From NCBI GenBank assembly GCA_016789785.1, contig JAEUQE010000028.1, positions 2,595 through 54,772 of the forward strand: 52,178 nucleotides of DNA, read 5' to 3'. The stretch's first letter is position 1; each line of letters starts with the position of its first letter. The DNA is from Bryobacterales bacterium (GTDB taxonomy: Bacteria > Acidobacteriota > Terriglobia > Bryobacterales > Bryobacteraceae). Below are positions 29,701 to 37,236 of the stretch, piece by piece. The position numbers and the translations under genes are program-made. Under the pieces are notes generated by a model. That model saw only the letters and a program-made list of their open reading frames with translations, ran no database searches and was not told the DNA's origin.

Positions 29701-29841
29701 GGCATGAAGCGAGTAGCCTGGCGCTTTGGCCAGATAGCCCTCAGAAGATGCTTCGAAATGCAGCGGAAGGTTCGCCATCAGGTTCGGCGATGCGGAGGCT
29801 GACTGCACCGCCAGCAAGAAGCCAAGAATGCAGAAGAACAT
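26734..29841 (-). CDS. Large surface protein: SBBP repeats, two BACON domains, SLH-like repeats
   Basis: Start ATG 29841 (a TTG at 29850 is also in frame), 1035 aa. After a signal peptide (MFFCILGFLLAVQSASA) comes an N-terminal domain of the kind usually found before SBBP repeats (about 20-210; YPGVDVVFYGN). Then about nine SBBP beta-propeller repeats (FATYLGG / STFLGG units, about 215-665) and two BACON-type Ig domains (about 676-845, GCSWSA and GCSWTATS). The last 185 residues hold three SLH-like repeats (FFTDVP, GITSGCTATTYCPDDSVTRGQMAAF-type, given here in part). SLH repeats anchor proteins to the cell surface and BACON domains bind glycans. A role in adhesion or polymer binding is inferred. 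Confidence 0.88.
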   Translation of the reverse strand: MFFCILGFLLAVQSASASPNLMANLPLHFEASSEGYLAKAPGYSLHARRGEARIGIAGDALRLRFGGAAARSPQALEQTGGYSNYLRGRDPKQWSTRNAHYRKVRYSQIYPGVDVVFYGNARQLEYDFLLAPGADPGTIRMHLDGARSVRIAPAGDLVAQTAHGELVLKTPAAYQIRDGRKTEVASRFVLREMEAGFAVGDYDRSLPLVIDPVISFATYLGGNATDTVTGIALDASNNIYITGYTASPNFPVTANGIRTSYAGGGRDVFVAKLSAAGNQLQFATYLGGEADETPVGIVADALGNVTIAGNTESIDYPIAGSPFQGDGTGIFLSRISADGSQLLASTFLGGNETAGSGVVTALTRDPSGNLVLVGYTAASNFPITTGVYQRDKKQDSDAFVTRISPTLTNLLFSTFLGGDGVDQAHAVTTDAQANIYIVGQTNSVNFPLTSGAFASSNRGNTDAFVSKLNPSGTALDGSLVLGGGDGDFGRAIALGPNGHVHVAGFTYSNNFPTTAGVFQFLRPPTATSAFLTKIAPSFAQITYSTYFGSTGNYYDVRGVAGIFVDSNDSAALIGYGLGGGLPVTPGALQSPTPGLTDAFLAKFNSSADILTYSTFLGGAGDEFVFASAVDASNNLYLAGSTTSANLPVTAGVQQAVYQTNTDGFLAKVDMAGVSTSCTFALTPTTVTVDSLGVTNTVALATTSGCSWSAASTQSWVAITGGASGTGSSTITYRVDPNGTTASRNAQIRVGGATLAITQTASPCLFNIDPQNRTMPSAGGLISFLVTGITGCSWTATSNTAWMRLTGSTSGNGTGSVPVTVEENATGIPRNGSLTIARQWVHVLQPAATPQMAFDDVALTHPFADHIFLMKSNSIADTCNNANQYCPEAVTTRAQMALFIVRKLMNGDTFTYTARPFFTDVPATHPQFPHIQKMRDLGITSGCTATTYCPDDSVTRGQMAAFIIRARLGIRSGQTFTFPTTQFFTDVPSTDLFYSFIQKMKEFGITSGCTATEYCSGGLTTRGQMAVFVIRGLLTP

Positions 29842-30049
29842 GTGGATCAAGATGATAACCCAAGAATAGCAGCAGGGTTGCGCCGCTGCGGCGAACTACT
29901 GGCCGCGATTTCCCTGGAAGCCGTTGGAGCCGGGTGGGTCCAGCCCTCATCGCCTCCGTAGCGCACCAGGTCTCCGAAAATCCTTTGACAACCACCCCTT
30001 TCCTGAGTCAAACTAAGAGCGAAGAAAAAGCGAATAAAAGCAGCCAACG
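29842..30049. promoter_or_regulatory. Divergent promoter region between the SBBP gene and imuA
   Basis: This 208-nt gap must carry both promoters. A consensus -35 (TTGACA, 29985-29990) points towards imuA, but the -10 about 17-19 nt later (TCAAAC / AAACTA) is poor. An A-rich stretch follows before the imuA ATG. I could not identify a LexA-type box with confidence; the damage control of the cassette is therefore not shown by sequence. Confidence 0.4.
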
Positions 30050-30706
30050 ATGAGTGCCCTTCTCCATCTGCCTTCGGGTCTGCCTACGGGCCTCGGCTGG
30101 CGCGACGAAACGCCAGCCGAGCCAGTCCCTTTCGGCATCCCTTCCCTCGATGCCGTCATCGCGGGCCTGCCTCGCGGGAGAATCTCCTGCCTCGCGGGCC
30201 CCTCTTCTTCCGGCCGCACCACGCTGCTTCACCGCGCTCTGGCCGCGCAACCGGAAGACTTCAAGGCACTGGTGGACGCCTCCGATTCCTTCGATCCCAA
30301 CTCCGCCGAACAGGCCGGCGTCACACTGCAACGCCTGCTGTGGGTGAAGTGCGGACATCGCCTCGAACACGCATTGAAAAGCGCCGACCTGCTGCTGCAC
30401 GCCGGTGGCTTCGGCATCATCGCCCTCGACCTTTGCGACATTCCGCAAACGCACCTGGATCGCGTTCCGGCTTCCTACTGGTATCGCTTTCAGCGCGCCG
30501 TGGAAAAGTCCTCCGCAGTTTTCCTGCTGATGGGAGAGCACGCGATCGCGAAGACCGCGGCTTCCGTCATTCTCAATACCTGCCGCATCGAAATCGGCTT
30601 GCAGCACATTGCCCCTTTCCATCGCCTGCACACGATCCGGTTCCAAGCCGCCTCGCGCAAGCCGCACCGCAACCAGCCGGCTATTTTTTCGGCATGCCTC
30701 GACTGA
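30050..30706 (+). CDS. imuA: ImuA-like RecA-fold protein of the mutagenesis cassette
   Basis: This 218-aa protein is a shortened RecA-like fold. The family-type start (PFGIPSLDAVIAGLPRGRISCLAG) leads into Walker A GPSSSGRT at residues 50-57, where the normally invariant Lys is Arg56. A Walker B-like strand (GIIALDLCDIP) follows. ImuA works with ImuB and DnaE2 in translesion synthesis and damage-induced mutagenesis. Identification rests on the fold and on the position 13 nt before imuB. The Lys-to-Arg change suggests weak or absent ATP hydrolysis. There is no lexA next to it. Confidence 0.85.
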   Translation: MSALLHLPSGLPTGLGWRDETPAEPVPFGIPSLDAVIAGLPRGRISCLAGPSSSGRTTLLHRALAAQPEDFKALVDASDSFDPNSAEQAGVTLQRLLWVKCGHRLEHALKSADLLLHAGGFGIIALDLCDIPQTHLDRVPASYWYRFQRAVEKSSAVFLLMGEHAIAKTAASVILNTCRIEIGLQHIAPFHRLHTIRFQAASRKPHRNQPAIFSACLD

Positions 30707-30719
30707 AAGCAGCACGACA

Positions 30720-31970
30720 ATGTATGCCGCGGTACACATCACAGTCCCTTCGCCTCTTCTGGTGAAACTCGCCGATGCATTCTCGCCACATGTGGAACTC
30801 GCCTCCGCGGATACCGTCGTCTTCGACATCAGCGGGTTGCGGCGCATGCTCGGGAGCGCGCATCAGATTGCAAGCGAAATCGCACATCGCGCCGACACGA
30901 TGGGGCTGCTCGGCAACATCGGCATCGCGGCATCAGTGGACACCGCGATTCTCGCCGCCCGCAATTGCAGAGGAGTGGTTGTGATTCCGCCCGGTGAGGA
31001 AGCACGCCTGCTCGGCGACCTGAAAATCTCTGCGCTGCCGCTCAGTGACGAAATGTACCTGCTGCTGGAGCGCTGGGGAGTCCGCACGTTGGGCGAGTTC
31101 TGCGCACTGCCTGAAAGCGGTGTGCTCGAACGGCTGGGAGCGGAAGGACGCAGATTGCTTCGCATTGCCCGCGGCGATCTGCAAAGGCCGCTACAGGCGA
31201 TGAAAGATCCGGTGAACTATCGCGAACGCATGGTGCTGGATCATGCCGTGCAACTTCTGGAACCGCTGCTGTTCGTCATCAGCGGCCTGATGCATGATCT
31301 TTGCGCAAGGCTGAAGGCGAATGCGCGCTCAACCTCGGAAGTCGAGATTGCACTGGAACTCGAAGGCGGTGACCGTTATGAGCGCCGCATGCAAATCCCC
31401 TTCGCCACGCATGAACCCATGACGTGGCTGAAGCTCATACAGCTTGATTTGGAATCGAATCCGCCTTCGAAGCCCGTGGTTGCGGTGGCGCTCCACATCA
31501 CGCCCGTGGATCCGCGCGTGGTGCAGCACAATCTTTATGCGCCTGTGACGCCACAACCGGAGAAGCTCGAACTGACGCTGGGTAAGATCCGCGCCATGGT
31601 CGGCGTGGAGAATGTAGGCTTTCCCGAAGTGCTCAACACGCATCGCCCCGATGCTTACCGCATGCGGCTGCACACGCCCGCCGCACCCGCCGTGCCTGCC
31701 ATCCGGCAGCAGCTTCATCTCGCCTTTCGATACTTCCGTCCCGTGAAGGAAGCGGATGTCGATCTCGCAAAAGGCAGGCCTCAGCGAGTCCGGGCCGGAG
31801 GTATTGCGGGCGCTGTGGAATCGGCAGCCGGCCCTTGGAAACTCTCCGGCGACTGGTGGGCATCCGAATCATGGACACGCCTGGAGTGGGACGTGCTCCT
31901 CAGCAACCGCAATCTCTACCGGCTCTATTCCAAACAGGAACGCTGGTACCTGGAAGGAGTTTATGACTGA
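30720..31970 (+). CDS. imuB: ImuB-like Y-family polymerase homologue, reduced N-terminus
   Basis: Start ATG 30720, 416 aa. It runs from MYAAVHITVPSP straight into LADAFSPHVELASADTVVF, which matches the palm segment normally found about 80-100 residues into Y-family proteins. Most of the fingers region is therefore missing. The catalytic SxDE is SADT here, so the protein should not polymerise. The helix-hairpin-helix region (LLLERWGVRTLGEFCALPE) and little finger are present. QQLHLAF (residues 330-336) resembles a beta-clamp-binding motif. The C-terminus (YRLYSKQERWYLEGVYD) is typical of ImuB. Its role is probably to bridge DnaE2, ImuA and the clamp. Stop and dnaE2 start overlap (TGATG). Confidence 0.86.
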   Translation: MYAAVHITVPSPLLVKLADAFSPHVELASADTVVFDISGLRRMLGSAHQIASEIAHRADTMGLLGNIGIAASVDTAILAARNCRGVVVIPPGEEARLLGDLKISALPLSDEMYLLLERWGVRTLGEFCALPESGVLERLGAEGRRLLRIARGDLQRPLQAMKDPVNYRERMVLDHAVQLLEPLLFVISGLMHDLCARLKANARSTSEVEIALELEGGDRYERRMQIPFATHEPMTWLKLIQLDLESNPPSKPVVAVALHITPVDPRVVQHNLYAPVTPQPEKLELTLGKIRAMVGVENVGFPEVLNTHRPDAYRMRLHTPAAPAVPAIRQQLHLAFRYFRPVKEADVDLAKGRPQRVRAGGIAGAVESAAGPWKLSGDWWASESWTRLEWDVLLSNRNLYRLYSKQERWYLEGVYD

Positions 31971-34900
31971 TGTACGTCGAACTCCACGCACGATCCTCCT
32001 TCTCTTTTCTCGAGGGCGCTTCCAATCCTGAAGACCTCATTGAAGCTTGCGCCGCGCTCGGCATGCCCGCCATGGCGTTGATCGACACGGACAATGTTTG
32101 CGGCGCACCGCGATTCTATATGGCCGCGAAGAAGGCCGGCATCAAAGCGCTCATCGGCGCCGAGATTACGGCCCAGGCGGGCGGACGCTATGTGCTGCTC
32201 GCGGAAAATCGCACCGGATATCAGAACCTGTGCCGGCTCATCACCTCCATGAAGCTCCGCTCGGAGAAGGGAAAGGCTGCCGCTACGGAGGAGGAGTTTC
32301 GCCAATACGCGGCGGGCCTCGTCTGCCTGACACGCGGCGATCACGACATCGAGACGCTGCTCAGCATCTATGGCCGCCGCAACGTATTCGCCGAGGTGCA
32401 GCGCCACTTCGATCGCGAGGAGGAAGGCCGCAATCACTGTGTGATCGACATGGCGCGCCAGCATCATCTGCCATTGCTTGCAACCAACGGCGTGCGCTTC
32501 GCGAAACCTTCCAAGCGCGAGTTGATGGACGTGTTGACGTGCGTACGCAACAAAGTGACCATCGCCGAAGCGGGCCGTCTTATCGAGCGCAATGCGGAGC
32601 GTTATCTGAAGCCCGCAAGTGAGATGCAGCGCTTGTTTGCCGGTCTTCCCGAAGCATTGCGCAATACCGTGGAGCTTGCCTCTCGGCTCGAATTTACGCT
32701 CGCCGATCTCGGCTATCGCTTCCCTCCCTATCCTGCGCCGCCAGGCGAAACGATGAACTCGTTTCTGCATCAGCGTGTGGATGAAGGCGCGCGGATCCGC
32801 TACCGCCCTTATCATGAGCGTGCGCGGAATCAGATTGAACGCGAGTTGAAACTCATTGAGAAGCTCGATCTCGCCGGCTACTTCCTCATCGTGTGGGACA
32901 TTGTGCGCTTCTGCCGCGAGAACAATATCCTCGCGCAGGGCCGTGGATCCGCGGCGAACAGTGCGGTCTGCTATTCGCTCGGAATCACCGCCGTCGATCC
33001 CGTAGGCATGGATCTGCTCTTTGAACGCTTTCTTTCCGAAGAGCGCGGCGAATGGCCCGACATCGATATCGATCTTCCCAGCGGCGATCAGCGTGAAAAA
33101 GTGATTCAGTACGTCTACCAGCGCTACGGTAAGCATGGCGCAGCGATGACCGCCAACATCATCACCTATCGCGGACGCTCCGGTTTGCGCGATGTGGGCA
33201 AGGTGCTCGGCTTTCCTCAGGAAGACTTGAACCGGCTGGCGAATCTTGTCTCCCGGTGGGGCTTCAAAGGCTCACACGAAACCGCGGACCGCCAGTTCGC
33301 CGAAGCCGGCTGTAACAACGCGCATCCCAAGATCCGCAAGTTCAAGCAACTTTACGAAGAGATTCAGGATCTGCCGCGCCATCTTGGGCAGCACTCCGGA
33401 GGCATGGTGATTTGCCAGGGCTCGCTCGATACGGTGGTTCCGCTGGAGCCCGCCACTATGCCGGGCCGCGTGGTCATTCAATGGGACAAGGAGGATTGCG
33501 CCGATCTCGGCCTGATCAAAGTGGATCTGCTCGGGCTCGGCATGCTGGCCGCGATTGAAGACTGTATCCAGATCATCCGCACAGCGCATGGCGACGAGAT
33601 CGATCTCGCGCATCTTCCGCGGAATGATTCAGCCGTGTTCGATCAGATCACAACCGCCGATACGGTGGGCTTATTTCAAGTGGAGAGCCGCGCGCAGATG
33701 GCGAGCCTTCCTCTCACCAAGCCTCGCAACTTCTATGATCTCGTCGTGCAGGTGGCCATCATTCGCCCCGGCCCCATTGTCGGCAAAATGTACCATCCCT
33801 ATGTGCGGCGCAGGCAGGGTCTGGAGCCTCCCGTATCCCTGCATCCATCGCTCGATCAGGTGCTTGCCCGCACTCTTGGTGTGCCGCTGTTTCAGGAACA
33901 GTTGTTGAAGATGGCAATGATCGTCGCCGATTTCACGGGCGGTGAAGCGGAGGAACTGCGCCGCGCAATGGGTTTCAAACGCTCCGAGAAACGCATGCAG
34001 GAGATCGAAACCCGTTTGCGCGCGGGCATGGAGAAGAAAGGAATCAGCGGCCCGCAGCAGGATGCGATTGTGCAGTCGATCACTTCTTTCGCGCTCTATG
34101 GCTTTCCCGAATCGCACGCCGCAAGCTTTGCATTGATCGCCTATGCGAGCGCGTGGTTGCGATGCCATTACCCGGCTGCGTACACGGCGTCGCTACTGAA
34201 CGCGCAGCCGATGGGCTTCTATCATCCGGTGACGTTGCTGAAGGATGCGCAACGTCATGGCGTGCGCGTGCTGCCGGTGGATGTCGCTTACTCCGATTGG
34301 AACTGCAGGGTGGAAAACGGAAACCTGCGACTTGGCTTGAATTACGTGAAGGGTCTGCATGGCGAGGCAGGCCGTGCCATCGTCGCGCAAAGACATCAGC
34401 AGCCCTTTCAAAGCGTGTTCGATCTCACGCACCGCGTGCCGCAGTTGACACGCGAACATCTGCGGCAGCTTGCCACCATCGGCGCGCTGAATTCCATCGG
34501 CGCTTCGCACCGTCGCGAAGCGTTGTGGCAGGCGGAGTTGGCTCTGAAGCCGGTGGGTCCGTTGCTCGAATCCATTGAGCCGATGGAGAAGGAATCGCCG
34601 CTGCGGAGCATGGATGCAAAGGAGCGGTCGAATGCGGATCTCCTTGGCACAGGCGTTACGGTTGGGCGTCATCCCGTCGCATTTCATCGGGACGTTCTGA
34701 ACTCGCTCGGCGTACTGACCGCGGCAGGCATCCGCCGCGCGCGGCATGGCAGCGTTGCGCGAATTGCCGGCGCCGTGATCTGCCGCCAGCGTCCGGAAAC
34801 CGCAAAGGGCTTCTGCTTTCTCAGCCTGGAAGATGAAACTGGAATCTCGAATGCGATCGTGCAGCCGGATGTCTTCGAACAGAACCGTCTGGTGATTGTC

Positions 34901-35026
34901 AGCGAACCATTCCTCTTGCTCGAAGGTATGGTGCAGAACAACAGCGGCGCAGTGAGTTTGAAAGTCGCGCGCGTGGAGGCACTGCGCTCGAAGCAGGCCG
35001 CGGTGCCCTCACACGATTTCCATTGA
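31970..35026 (+). CDS. dnaE2: Error-prone DNA polymerase III alpha subunit DnaE2
   Basis: This 1018-aa protein begins with a PHP domain (MYVELHARSSFSFLEGAS), followed by the C-family polymerase core. The catalytic motif PDIDIDLPSGD has Asp364, Asp366 and Asp368, with AQGRGSAANSAVCYSLGI before it. The thumb, HhH and OB-fold (GFCFLSLEDETGISNAIV) follow. Length and N-terminus fit DnaE2 (ImuC), the translesion polymerase of the imuAB-dnaE2 cassette, rather than replicative DnaE1 (about 1150-1200 aa). The last 90 coding nt, with the stop codon, are duplicated at 36006-36103. Confidence 0.96.
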   Translation: MYVELHARSSFSFLEGASNPEDLIEACAALGMPAMALIDTDNVCGAPRFYMAAKKAGIKALIGAEITAQAGGRYVLLAENRTGYQNLCRLITSMKLRSEKGKAAATEEEFRQYAAGLVCLTRGDHDIETLLSIYGRRNVFAEVQRHFDREEEGRNHCVIDMARQHHLPLLATNGVRFAKPSKRELMDVLTCVRNKVTIAEAGRLIERNAERYLKPASEMQRLFAGLPEALRNTVELASRLEFTLADLGYRFPPYPAPPGETMNSFLHQRVDEGARIRYRPYHERARNQIERELKLIEKLDLAGYFLIVWDIVRFCRENNILAQGRGSAANSAVCYSLGITAVDPVGMDLLFERFLSEERGEWPDIDIDLPSGDQREKVIQYVYQRYGKHGAAMTANIITYRGRSGLRDVGKVLGFPQEDLNRLANLVSRWGFKGSHETADRQFAEAGCNNAHPKIRKFKQLYEEIQDLPRHLGQHSGGMVICQGSLDTVVPLEPATMPGRVVIQWDKEDCADLGLIKVDLLGLGMLAAIEDCIQIIRTAHGDEIDLAHLPRNDSAVFDQITTADTVGLFQVESRAQMASLPLTKPRNFYDLVVQVAIIRPGPIVGKMYHPYVRRRQGLEPPVSLHPSLDQVLARTLGVPLFQEQLLKMAMIVADFTGGEAEELRRAMGFKRSEKRMQEIETRLRAGMEKKGISGPQQDAIVQSITSFALYGFPESHAASFALIAYASAWLRCHYPAAYTASLLNAQPMGFYHPVTLLKDAQRHGVRVLPVDVAYSDWNCRVENGNLRLGLNYVKGLHGEAGRAIVAQRHQQPFQSVFDLTHRVPQLTREHLRQLATIGALNSIGASHRREALWQAELALKPVGPLLESIEPMEKESPLRSMDAKERSNADLLGTGVTVGRHPVAFHRDVLNSLGVLTAAGIRRARHGSVARIAGAVICRQRPETAKGFCFLSLEDETGISNAIVQPDVFEQNRLVIVSEPFLLLEGMVQNNSGAVSLKVARVEALRSKQAAVPSHDFH

Positions 35027-35055
35027 TGCGCCGTTGTGCCATCAAGCATGAGCGC
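34937..35055. repeat. Direct repeat, left copy (3' end of dnaE2)
   Basis: Positions 34937-35034 (98 nt, covering the last 90 coding nt of dnaE2 with its stop) are identical to 36006-36103. After a short diverged patch, 15 more nt (35041-35055) match 36108-36122. The repeat keeps dnaE2 intact on the left side of the TA island. Confidence 0.97.
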
Positions 35056-35086
35056 ACCGGCGCCAACTGGCGTTCGGGTGCCGGCT

Positions 35087-35461
35087 TCAGCGTGGGAAGA
35101 AATGGCGCGACATCGAAGGCAAGTAGCGCAGTTGATTTTCCCATTCCACCGGTTCCGACGCCGCCCAGACCATCATGATCGCTTCAACAACTTGGCCAGT
35201 TTGGGCAGATTGCGTGACGAGAAAGACTCCGGGACTCGACTTACCTTCAGCCAAACGGGTACGAAAGTGATCCACCATCGTGCGCCGGTCATGGGTCACC
35301 AGAATTCGACCCTGTTGCGCTGTAATTTCAAGAACCTCTGGATCGGGAACACCTTCCAAATTACCGTCAGCGGCCGAAGCAAAATCGATGGATGGTTCAC
35401 GACGACGAACAGCGCTTACGAAACTGTGGCGCAGGTCAGCGTCGGCCTGAAAACGGATCAA
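35087..35461 (-). CDS. DUF5615 PIN-like toxin candidate
   Basis: This 124-aa protein has the DUF5615 PIN-like layout: an early acidic strand (MIRFQADADL), a helix with RRREPSIDF, and VTHDRRTMVDHF near residues 55-66, which supplies the second acidic residue. Members are predicted ribonuclease toxins paired with DUF433 antitoxins. The start overlaps the DUF433 stop by 4 nt. It lies inside the DNA bracketed by the dnaE2-end repeats. Confidence 0.85.
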   Translation of the reverse strand: MIRFQADADLRHSFVSAVRRREPSIDFASAADGNLEGVPDPEVLEITAQQGRILVTHDRRTMVDHFRTRLAEGKSSPGVFLVTQSAQTGQVVEAIMMVWAASEPVEWENQLRYLPSMSRHFFPR

Positions 35462-35775
35462 GACCGCGACTCACTCAGTTTCGCCTTGGCACGCTGGAGA
35501 CGCTCCCAAAGTGCCGGGTTCTCCTCAGACAGCGGGATCGCCTTCCCCTCAAACTCGCGCTCGCTGTCCACAAGGTACTTGTCGATCTCGGCCTGGTGAT
35601 CCAGGTAGAAGGCAATCGCGCCATAGATCTGGGAGCGTTTCAGAGACGGGAAGTCTTCCTGAATGGCTTCCGGCGACTGCCCTTCGTTGAAGGAATACAC
35701 CACGGAATCCAGCGAAATGCGCGTCCCGGCTATGTAGTAGCCTCCGTGGCGCCGTTCGATGTATTCGCTGTGCAT
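35458..35775 (-). CDS. DUF433 antitoxin
   Basis: This 105-aa protein carries the DUF433 helix-turn-helix core (GGYYIAGTRISLDSVVYSF, then EGQSPEAIQEDFPSL and QIYGAIAFYLDH). DUF433 proteins are antitoxins and probable autorepressors of DUF5615 toxins. Its promoter must lie in 35776-36005, still inside the repeat-bracketed island, so the module carries its own regulation. Confidence 0.88.
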   Translation of the reverse strand: MHSEYIERRHGGYYIAGTRISLDSVVYSFNEGQSPEAIQEDFPSLKRSQIYGAIAFYLDHQAEIDKYLVDSEREFEGKAIPLSEENPALWERLQRAKAKLSESRS

Positions 35776-36005
35776 GGCTTACTCCTGTTTCGATTATACG
35801 GGACCCATTGGCCCCGGCTGAACGCGCCAGTGCTCGCGGCCGTTTCGTCTCACCGGCACGCGGCTCATGTCCTCGTTCTCCCGATAGCCGGATTGGTGGC
35901 ACCGGCGCTACGCCGGCCAGTGTGTGTACAGGCTGTTCAACGCCTTCGCGATGTAGTGCTGCACGATCGGTGCAGCACCGCTCCGACGTTCAAAGCCGCG
36001 AGTTC
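35776..36005. other. Island right flank with hairpins
   Basis: This non-coding stretch lies between the antitoxin gene and the right repeat copy. It holds a CCGGCG/CGCCGG hairpin (35902-35916) and a perfect 9-bp inverted repeat, GTGCTGCAC...GTGCAGCAC (35956-35978). GCACCGGCGC occurs at 35899-35908 and again at 35054-35063 by the left edge of the island. It should contain the promoter of the TA pair; an AT-rich patch (TTCGATTATACG) near 35790 is a candidate -10 on the minus strand. Confidence 0.5.
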
Positions 36006-36122
36006 AACAACAGCGGCGCAGTGAGTTTGAAAGTCGCGCGCGTGGAGGCACTGCGCTCGAAGCAGGCCGCGGTGCCCTCACACGATTTCCATTGATGCGC
36101 CGTCCCAATCAAGCATGAGCGC
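36006..36122. repeat. Direct repeat, right copy (duplicated dnaE2 end)
   Basis: 36006-36103 is identical over 98 nt to the end of dnaE2, and 36108-36122 matches a further 15 nt. It encodes the same C-terminal residues (NNSGAVSLKVARVEAL and on to SHDFH, stop) but has no start or upstream gene, so it is a pseudogene fragment. It marks the right edge of the TA island. Confidence 0.97.
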
Positions 36123-36167
36123 TCAGTTCAACTCCGGCCCGAAAACAGATTAAGTAGAATCTGTCTT

Positions 36168-36902
36168 ATGGCAACTTTCGTGCTCGTCCACGGAGCGTGG
36201 CAGTCAGTCGCCACTTGGGACCTGGTCGCACCGCTATTGCAGCAGGCGGGCCACACGGTGGTTACACCGGTCCTCTCCGGTCTGGGCACGTCCCAAGTGG
36301 ACTTGTCACCCAATGTGTCGCTCACGCAGCACATTCGGGACGTGAACTCAGTGCTGATCCACTTGAAGCAGCCGGTTGTTCTGGTAGGCCACAGTTATGC
36401 TGGGATGATCATCAGCGGCGTGGCCGAGCAGGATGCATCCATGGTGAGACATTTGGTCTTTCTGGACGCATTCATCCCCGCCGATGGGCAAAGCACACTC
36501 GATCTGTTGCCACCCGACATTGGCAGCTACTTCCATAACGTTGCACGGGACCATGGCGATGGATGGCGTTTGCCAGGGGGAGAGGGTCAATTGGATCTAT
36601 GGGGTCTGAAGCCAGGCGAAGCGCGAGATTTCGTTCGCGCCCGGCTATGTGATTTCAGCCTCAGGTGCTTTCAGGAGCCGATCCACCTTCCCAATGACCG
36701 AAAGAGCAGTCTTCCCGGCACCTTTGTCTCTTGTGTTGCCGAAGAGTATCCGGCCAAGCCTTTCTTCCTTCCATTTGCCGAGAAGGCTCGCGCCTACGGC
36801 TGGCCAGTCGTTCCAATGAACACTGGACACGATTGTCACGTGGAGCGTCCCCGTGACGTGGCGGAGATCCTTTTGTCCACTATCGATTCGCCGGGCAGGT
36901 GA
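36168..36902 (+). CDS. Alpha/beta hydrolase
   Basis: This 244-aa protein has the alpha/beta hydrolase fold. The early oxyanion segment is FVLVHGAWQS, the nucleophile elbow is VGHSYAGM (Ser), and the catalytic His is in TGHDCHVERP near the C-terminus. The pattern fits the small esterase/salicylate-esterase-like group common in soil bacteria. There is no signal peptide. It is the gene that would directly follow dnaE2 if the TA island were removed. Confidence 0.9.
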   Translation: MATFVLVHGAWQSVATWDLVAPLLQQAGHTVVTPVLSGLGTSQVDLSPNVSLTQHIRDVNSVLIHLKQPVVLVGHSYAGMIISGVAEQDASMVRHLVFLDAFIPADGQSTLDLLPPDIGSYFHNVARDHGDGWRLPGGEGQLDLWGLKPGEARDFVRARLCDFSLRCFQEPIHLPNDRKSSLPGTFVSCVAEEYPAKPFFLPFAEKARAYGWPVVPMNTGHDCHVERPRDVAEILLSTIDSPGR

Positions 36903-37014
36903 AGACGATCCCGTATTGCTGGGGTTGCAAGTTGGGAGTGATTCCGAGTGACGCGCGGTTCGTTGATTGACGGATCGCCGACGATTCAGACGGAGTCAGT
37001 AGACACTATGGCGT

Positions 37015-37236
37015 TTACTCAGGATCTATCGGAACATTCGAAGTCTCGGCGATCGCGGCAAGCACTTCTTTAGCGACCTTCGGATGCAGTGTGACGCCGG
37101 CATGAAACGGAACGACAACCCTTCGGCTGCCGGCCTGGTAGATGCGATGACTTCCCTTGGAGCGAAGCCAAACGAATCCAGCCCGCAGCAGCATGGCCTC
37201 CGCTTCCGGAGCGGTTAGCCGCGGCAGTTTAGGCAT
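37015..37236 (-). CDS. hicA: HicA-type mRNA interferase toxin
   Basis: Start ATG 37236 (a TTG at 37245 is also in frame), 73 aa. The double-stranded RNA-binding-like HicA fold is recognisable: LTAPEAEAMLLRAGFVWLR, then GSHRIYQ with the catalytic His, then VVVPFHAGVTLHPKV. The start overlaps the hicB stop by 8 nt. The antitoxin gene lies upstream, the less common order in this family. Confidence 0.9.
   Translation of the reverse strand: MPKLPRLTAPEAEAMLLRAGFVWLRSKGSHRIYQAGSRRVVVPFHAGVTLHPKVAKEVLAAIAETSNVPIDPE

Noticed and set aside
35056..36005. Integrase or transposase in the repeat-bracketed island
   Set aside because: Only the DUF433/DUF5615 pair and short non-coding flanks are present; no recombinase motif in any frame.
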